64,000 nucleotides of DNA from Pseudoxanthomonas daejeonensis (GTDB taxonomy: Bacteria > Pseudomonadota > Gammaproteobacteria > Xanthomonadales > Xanthomonadaceae): assembly GCF_010093205.1 (NCBI RefSeq), contig NZ_PDWN01000011.1, forward strand, positions 62,001 through 126,000, given 5' to 3'. Below, piece by piece: positions 61,406 through 64,000 of the stretch (positions are counted from its first letter, which is position 1; the number at the start of each line of letters is the position of its first letter). The translations under genes and the position numbers were made by a program. The notes beneath the pieces are model-generated. The model did no database searches and was not told the origin of the DNA. It saw only the letters and a list, made by a program, of their open reading frames with translations.

Positions 61406-62365
61406 TTACGCGGCCTCGTAGGCACCATAGCCGTGCAGGCGCGCGTAACGCCGCTGGACCAGTTCCTCGACCGGGATCTGCTCCAGTGCGTCGAGTTCGT
61501 TGACCAGCACGGCCTTGAGCCGCTTGGCCATCTGCTTCGGGTTGCGGTGGGCGCCGCCGGTGGGCTCGCGCACGACCTTGTCGACCAGGCCCAGGCCATG
61601 CAGGCGGCGGGCGGTCAGGCCCAGCTGCTCGGCGGCGTCCTTGGCCTTGCCTGCGTCCTTCCACAGGATCGAGGCGCAGCCTTCGGGCGAAATCACCGAA
61701 TAGGTGCTGTATTCCAGCATCACCGTGCAGTCGCCCACGCCAATGGCCAGCGCGCCGCCGGAGCCGCCTTCGCCGATCACCGTGCAGATGACCGGCACGG
61801 TCAGCTCGGCCATCTCCAGCAGGTTGCGCGCGATCGCCTCGGACTGGCCGCGCTCCTCGGCATCGATGCCCGGCCAGGCGCCAGGGGTGTCGATGAAGGT
61901 CAGGATCGGCAGGCCGAAGCGCTCGGCCATCTTCATCAGGCGCAGCGCCTTGCGGTAGCCCTCGGGCTTGGGCATGCCGAAGTTGCGGCGGATCTTTTCC
62001 TTGGTGTCGCGGCCCTTCTGGTGGCCGATGACCATGACCGGGCGGCCGTCGATGCGGGCCAGGCCGCCGACAATGGCCTTGTCGTCGGCGAAGGCGCGGT
62101 CGCCGGCCAGCTCCTGGAACTCGTCGCAGAACACGCGCACGTAATCCAGGGTGTAGGGACGGGCCGGATGGCGGGCCATCTGCGACACCTGCCAGGGGCT
62201 GAGGTCGCGGAAGATCTGGGCGGTGCGCTTGCGCAACTTGTCCTGCAGCGCGTGCACCTCGGCGTCGACGTTGACCGCCGGACCGGTGCTGGCGCTGCGC
62301 AGGTCCTGGATCTTGGCTTCCAGGTCGGCGATGGGCTGCTCGAAATCGAGGTAGTTCGGGTTCAT
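61406..62365 (-). CDS. accA: Acetyl-CoA carboxylase carboxyltransferase subunit alpha
   Basis: A 319-residue subunit, the same length as E. coli AccA; with AccD it transfers the carboxyl group from biotin to acetyl-CoA, first step of fatty-acid synthesis. [19 protein letters not shown] is the family start; [37 protein letters not shown] and [15 protein letters not shown] are the oxyanion and CoA-site motifs. It is downstream of dnaE as in E. coli, but a roughly 1-kb repeat array lies between. Confidence 0.97.
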   Translation of the reverse strand: MNPNYLDFEQPIADLEAKIQDLRSASTGPAVNVDAEVHALQDKLRKRTAQIFRDLSPWQVSQMARHPARPYTLDYVRVFCDEFQELAGDRAFADDKAIVGGLARIDGRPVMVIGHQKGRDTKEKIRRNFGMPKPEGYRKALRLMKMAERFGLPILTFIDTPGAWPGIDAEERGQSEAIARNLLEMAELTVPVICTVIGEGGSGGALAIGVGDCTVMLEYSTYSVISPEGCASILWKDAGKAKDAAEQLGLTARRLHGLGLVDKVVREPTGGAHRNPKQMAKRLKAVLVNELDALEQIPVEELVQRRYARLHGYGAYEAA

Positions 62366-62616
62366 CCGTTGGCCGGCGATGCCGGTAGGTGCATGAGACG
62401 GGCAGTGTAGCCGAAGGTCCGCGAAGTGACCGGACCATACGGTACGGAAGTCGGGAGGCGACGCGCCGGTAGCCATCCTGGTGTTGCGGCGGCCTTACGG
62501 AGGAACGGGCTCCAACCGGTGGAGCCGATGGCATCGGGTACGCGACGCCCATCGGTCTCCGACGCCCCCGGTGTCGCGGTCATGCCCGCTCCTACAAGGG
62601 CAGGGTCAGAGCGCTG
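62366..62616. other. accA upstream region and diverged leading repeat unit
   Basis: About 130 bases next to accA (62366-62498) presumably carry its promoter, which I cannot point to. From about 62499 to 62616 the sequence is a diverged copy of the 121-bp repeat: GGAACGGGCTCC in place of GGAGCGGACTTC, and an identical right end (GGTGTCGCGGTCATGCCCGC). No gene seen. Confidence 0.6.
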
Positions 62617-63583
62617 TTGTAGGAGCGGACTTCAGGCCGCGAAGCCGACGCGGTTGACGCGGGCGGCGCTCGCCGGTATCCGGCGTCCTCGGTGTCGCGG
62701 TCATGCCCGCTCCTACAAGGGCAGGGCCGGAGCGCTGTTGTAGGAGCGGACTTCAGGCCGCGAAGCCGACGCGGTTGACGCGGGCGGCGCCCGCCGGTAT
62801 CCGGCGTCCTCGGTGTCGCGGTCATGCCCGCTCCTGCAAGGGCAGGGCCGGAGCGCTGTTGTAGGAACGGACTTCAGGCCGCGAAGCCGACGCGGTCGAT
62901 CCGGGCGGCGCTCGCCGGTATCCGGCGTCCACGGTGTCGCGGTCGTGCCCGCTCCTGCAAGGGCAGGGCGGGAGCGCTGTTGTAGGAGCGGACTTCAGGC
63001 CGCGAAGCCGACGCGGTCGATCCGGGCGGCGCTCGCCGGTATCCGGCGTCCACGGTGTCGCGGTCGTGCCCGCTCCTGCAAGGGCAGGGCCGGAGCGCTG
63101 TTGCAGGAGCGGACTTCAGGCCGCGAAGCCGATGCGGTTGGCCCGGGCGGCGCCGCCGGTATCCGGCGTCCTCGGTGTCGCGGTCATGCCCGCTCCTACA
63201 AGGGCAGGGCGGGAGCGCTGTTGTAGGAGCGGACTTCAGGCCGCGAAGCCGACGCGGTCGATCCGGACGGCGCTCGCCGGTATCCGGCGTCCTCGGTGTC
63301 GCGGTCATGCCCGCTCCTACAAGGGCAGGGCGGGAGCGCTGTTGTAGGAGCGGACTTCAGGCCGCGAAGCCGACGCGGTTGACGCGGGCGGCGCCCGCCG
63401 GTATCCGGCGCGCTCGGTGTCGCGGTCATGCCCGCTCCTACAAGGGCAGGGCCGGAGCGCTGTTGTAGGAGCGGACTTCAGGCCGCGAAGCCGATGCGGT
63501 TGACGCGGGCGGCGCCCGCCGGTATCCGGCGTCCACGGTGTCGCGGTCGTGCCCGCTCCTGCAAGGGCAGGGCCATGCGGCTC
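62617..63583. repeat. Tandem array of eight 121-bp REP-like units between dnaE and accA
   Basis: Units begin with TTGTAGGAGCGGACTTCAGG at 62617, 62738, 62859, 62980, 63101, 63221, 63342 and 63463. Spacing is 121 except one of 120. Each unit starts with TTGTAGGAGCGG and ends about 102 bases later with its complement CCGCTCCTACAA, then a 19-base spacer of type GGGCAGGGCCGGAGCGCTG. An inner GCCGG-TAT-CCGGC palindrome is conserved. Units differ by a few bases. The last unit breaks off in unrelated sequence after about 63573. The open frames running through it are by-products of a stop-free GC-rich repeat. Confidence 0.93.
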
Positions 63584-63607
63584 CTGCGGCGACAGGCAGG
63601 GTCTGCC

Positions 63608-64000
63608 TCAGTTGGCCCAGGGGCGGCCGATGGCAACCTTGACCGCGCGCACGCCGGGCTGGGCGCGCAGCGCGTCCAGCAGGGGCGGCGCGACGCGTAC
63701 CGAGTTGGGGCCATTGAGGTCGAGCACGCCGGTCGCGCCCTGCTCGCCGCGGCCGACCTGCAGGTGCAGGCGCAGCGGCGTGGGGCCGGGGCGGTGGCGG
63801 GCCAGGACCGCGTCGATGCGCTGCCACAGCCCCGGATCGACCAGGTCCACGCGCAGCGACAGCCGCTGGGCATGCTGCGCGCACAGCTGCTCGTAATCCC
63901 AGGCAGCCTTCAGGCGCAGGCTGTAGCCGCCGCTGAACTCGTCCTCGCGCAACCCGCCCTGCACGACCAGCACGCGATCGCGCACCAGCAGGCTGGCGAA
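63608..64000 (-). CDS. dnaE: DNA polymerase III alpha subunit, C-terminal part (5' end outside window)
   Basis: The last 130 codons of a gene that continues past the right edge. FASLLVRDRVLVVQGGLRED is the OB-fold nucleic-acid-binding segment near the C-terminus of proteobacterial DnaE, followed by EFSGGYSLRLKAAWDYEQL. The frame is open up to base 64000. Position upstream of accA, as in E. coli, supports the assignment. The catalytic core is not visible here. Confidence 0.88.
   Translation of the reverse strand, partial: FASLLVRDRVLVVQGGLREDEFSGGYSLRLKAAWDYEQLCAQHAQRLSLRVDLVDPGLWQRIDAVLARHRPGPTPLRLHLQVGRGEQGATGVLDLNGPNSVRVAPPLLDALRAQPGVRAVKVAIGRPWAN

Noticed and set aside
62592-63468. Several open frames of 77-144 codons with internal repeats across the array
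   Set aside because: They exist on both strands in a stop-free GC-rich repeat. A period of 121 is not a multiple of three, so the encoded repeat shifts frame with each unit, and no start has a ribosome-binding site. They are by-products of the repeat.
62617-63583. Possible CRISPR array
   Set aside because: Repeat and spacer are not distinct: all 121 bases are near-identical from unit to unit, there are no variable spacers and no cas genes nearby.

Overview
This window looks like a chromosomal segment of a high-GC gammaproteobacterium of the Xanthomonadaceae/Lysobacteraceae (Lysobacter, Luteimonas or Pseudoxanthomonas type). The grounds are protein similarity recalled from that family (Tdh, RsfS, Zur), the folC-dedD-cvpA-purF order, an S46 dipeptidyl-peptidase, the hutI/hutF histidine route, and REP-like sequences with the TGTAGGAGCGG core. 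The genus is an inference. I see no phage, insertion sequence, CRISPR array, tRNA or rRNA. Most of the window is ordinary core genome.

Layout. 1-3.2 kb: two small exported paralogues flanking an RsuA-type pseudouridine synthase, then kbl. 3.3-9.0 kb: a sulfate uptake operon (OprP-type porin, sbp, a free C-terminal sbp fragment, cysT, cysW, cysA). 9.1-11 kb: a TorF-type porin and tdh, the partner of kbl in threonine catabolism. 11-19.6 kb: S46 peptidase, histidine phosphatase, folC-dedD-cvpA-purF and a DUF455 ferritin-like gene. 19.7-25.2 kb: lpxH, gltX and a zinc module (zur, a ZnuD-like TonB receptor and a divergent MerC-like protein around a candidate Zur box). 25.2-28.2 kb: a small ribosomal protein THX gene and divergent hutI/hutF. 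28.3-32.3 kb: a serine hydrolase, a 34-residue membrane micropeptide and a LytS/LytTR two-component pair. 32.3-36.8 kb: thioredoxin-TPR CnoX, a four-gene membrane-protein/XRE cassette with inverted-repeat operators, a SemiSWEET and an exported amidohydrolase.

36.9-42.7 kb: leuS, lptE, holA, nadD, rsfS. 42.9-49.2 kb: a GH43 glycosidase, rlmH, tonB, a SIMPL-domain gene, maf, rng. 49.2-58.5 kb: a YhdP-type AsmA protein, DUF6065, tldD, yjgA, a structured intergenic element, pmbA, DUF4870. 58.6-64 kb, minus strand: dnaE (3' end only), a roughly 1-kb array of 121-bp repeats, accA, a small membrane protein, tilS, xseB, ispA.

The least explained parts are the coupled C-terminal fragment in the sulfate operon, the micropeptide coupled to the sensor kinase, the membrane/XRE cassette with its operators, the shared short domain of the first two exported proteins, and the 121-bp repeat array between dnaE and accA. 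No strong candidate for a wholly new defence or mobile system was found.
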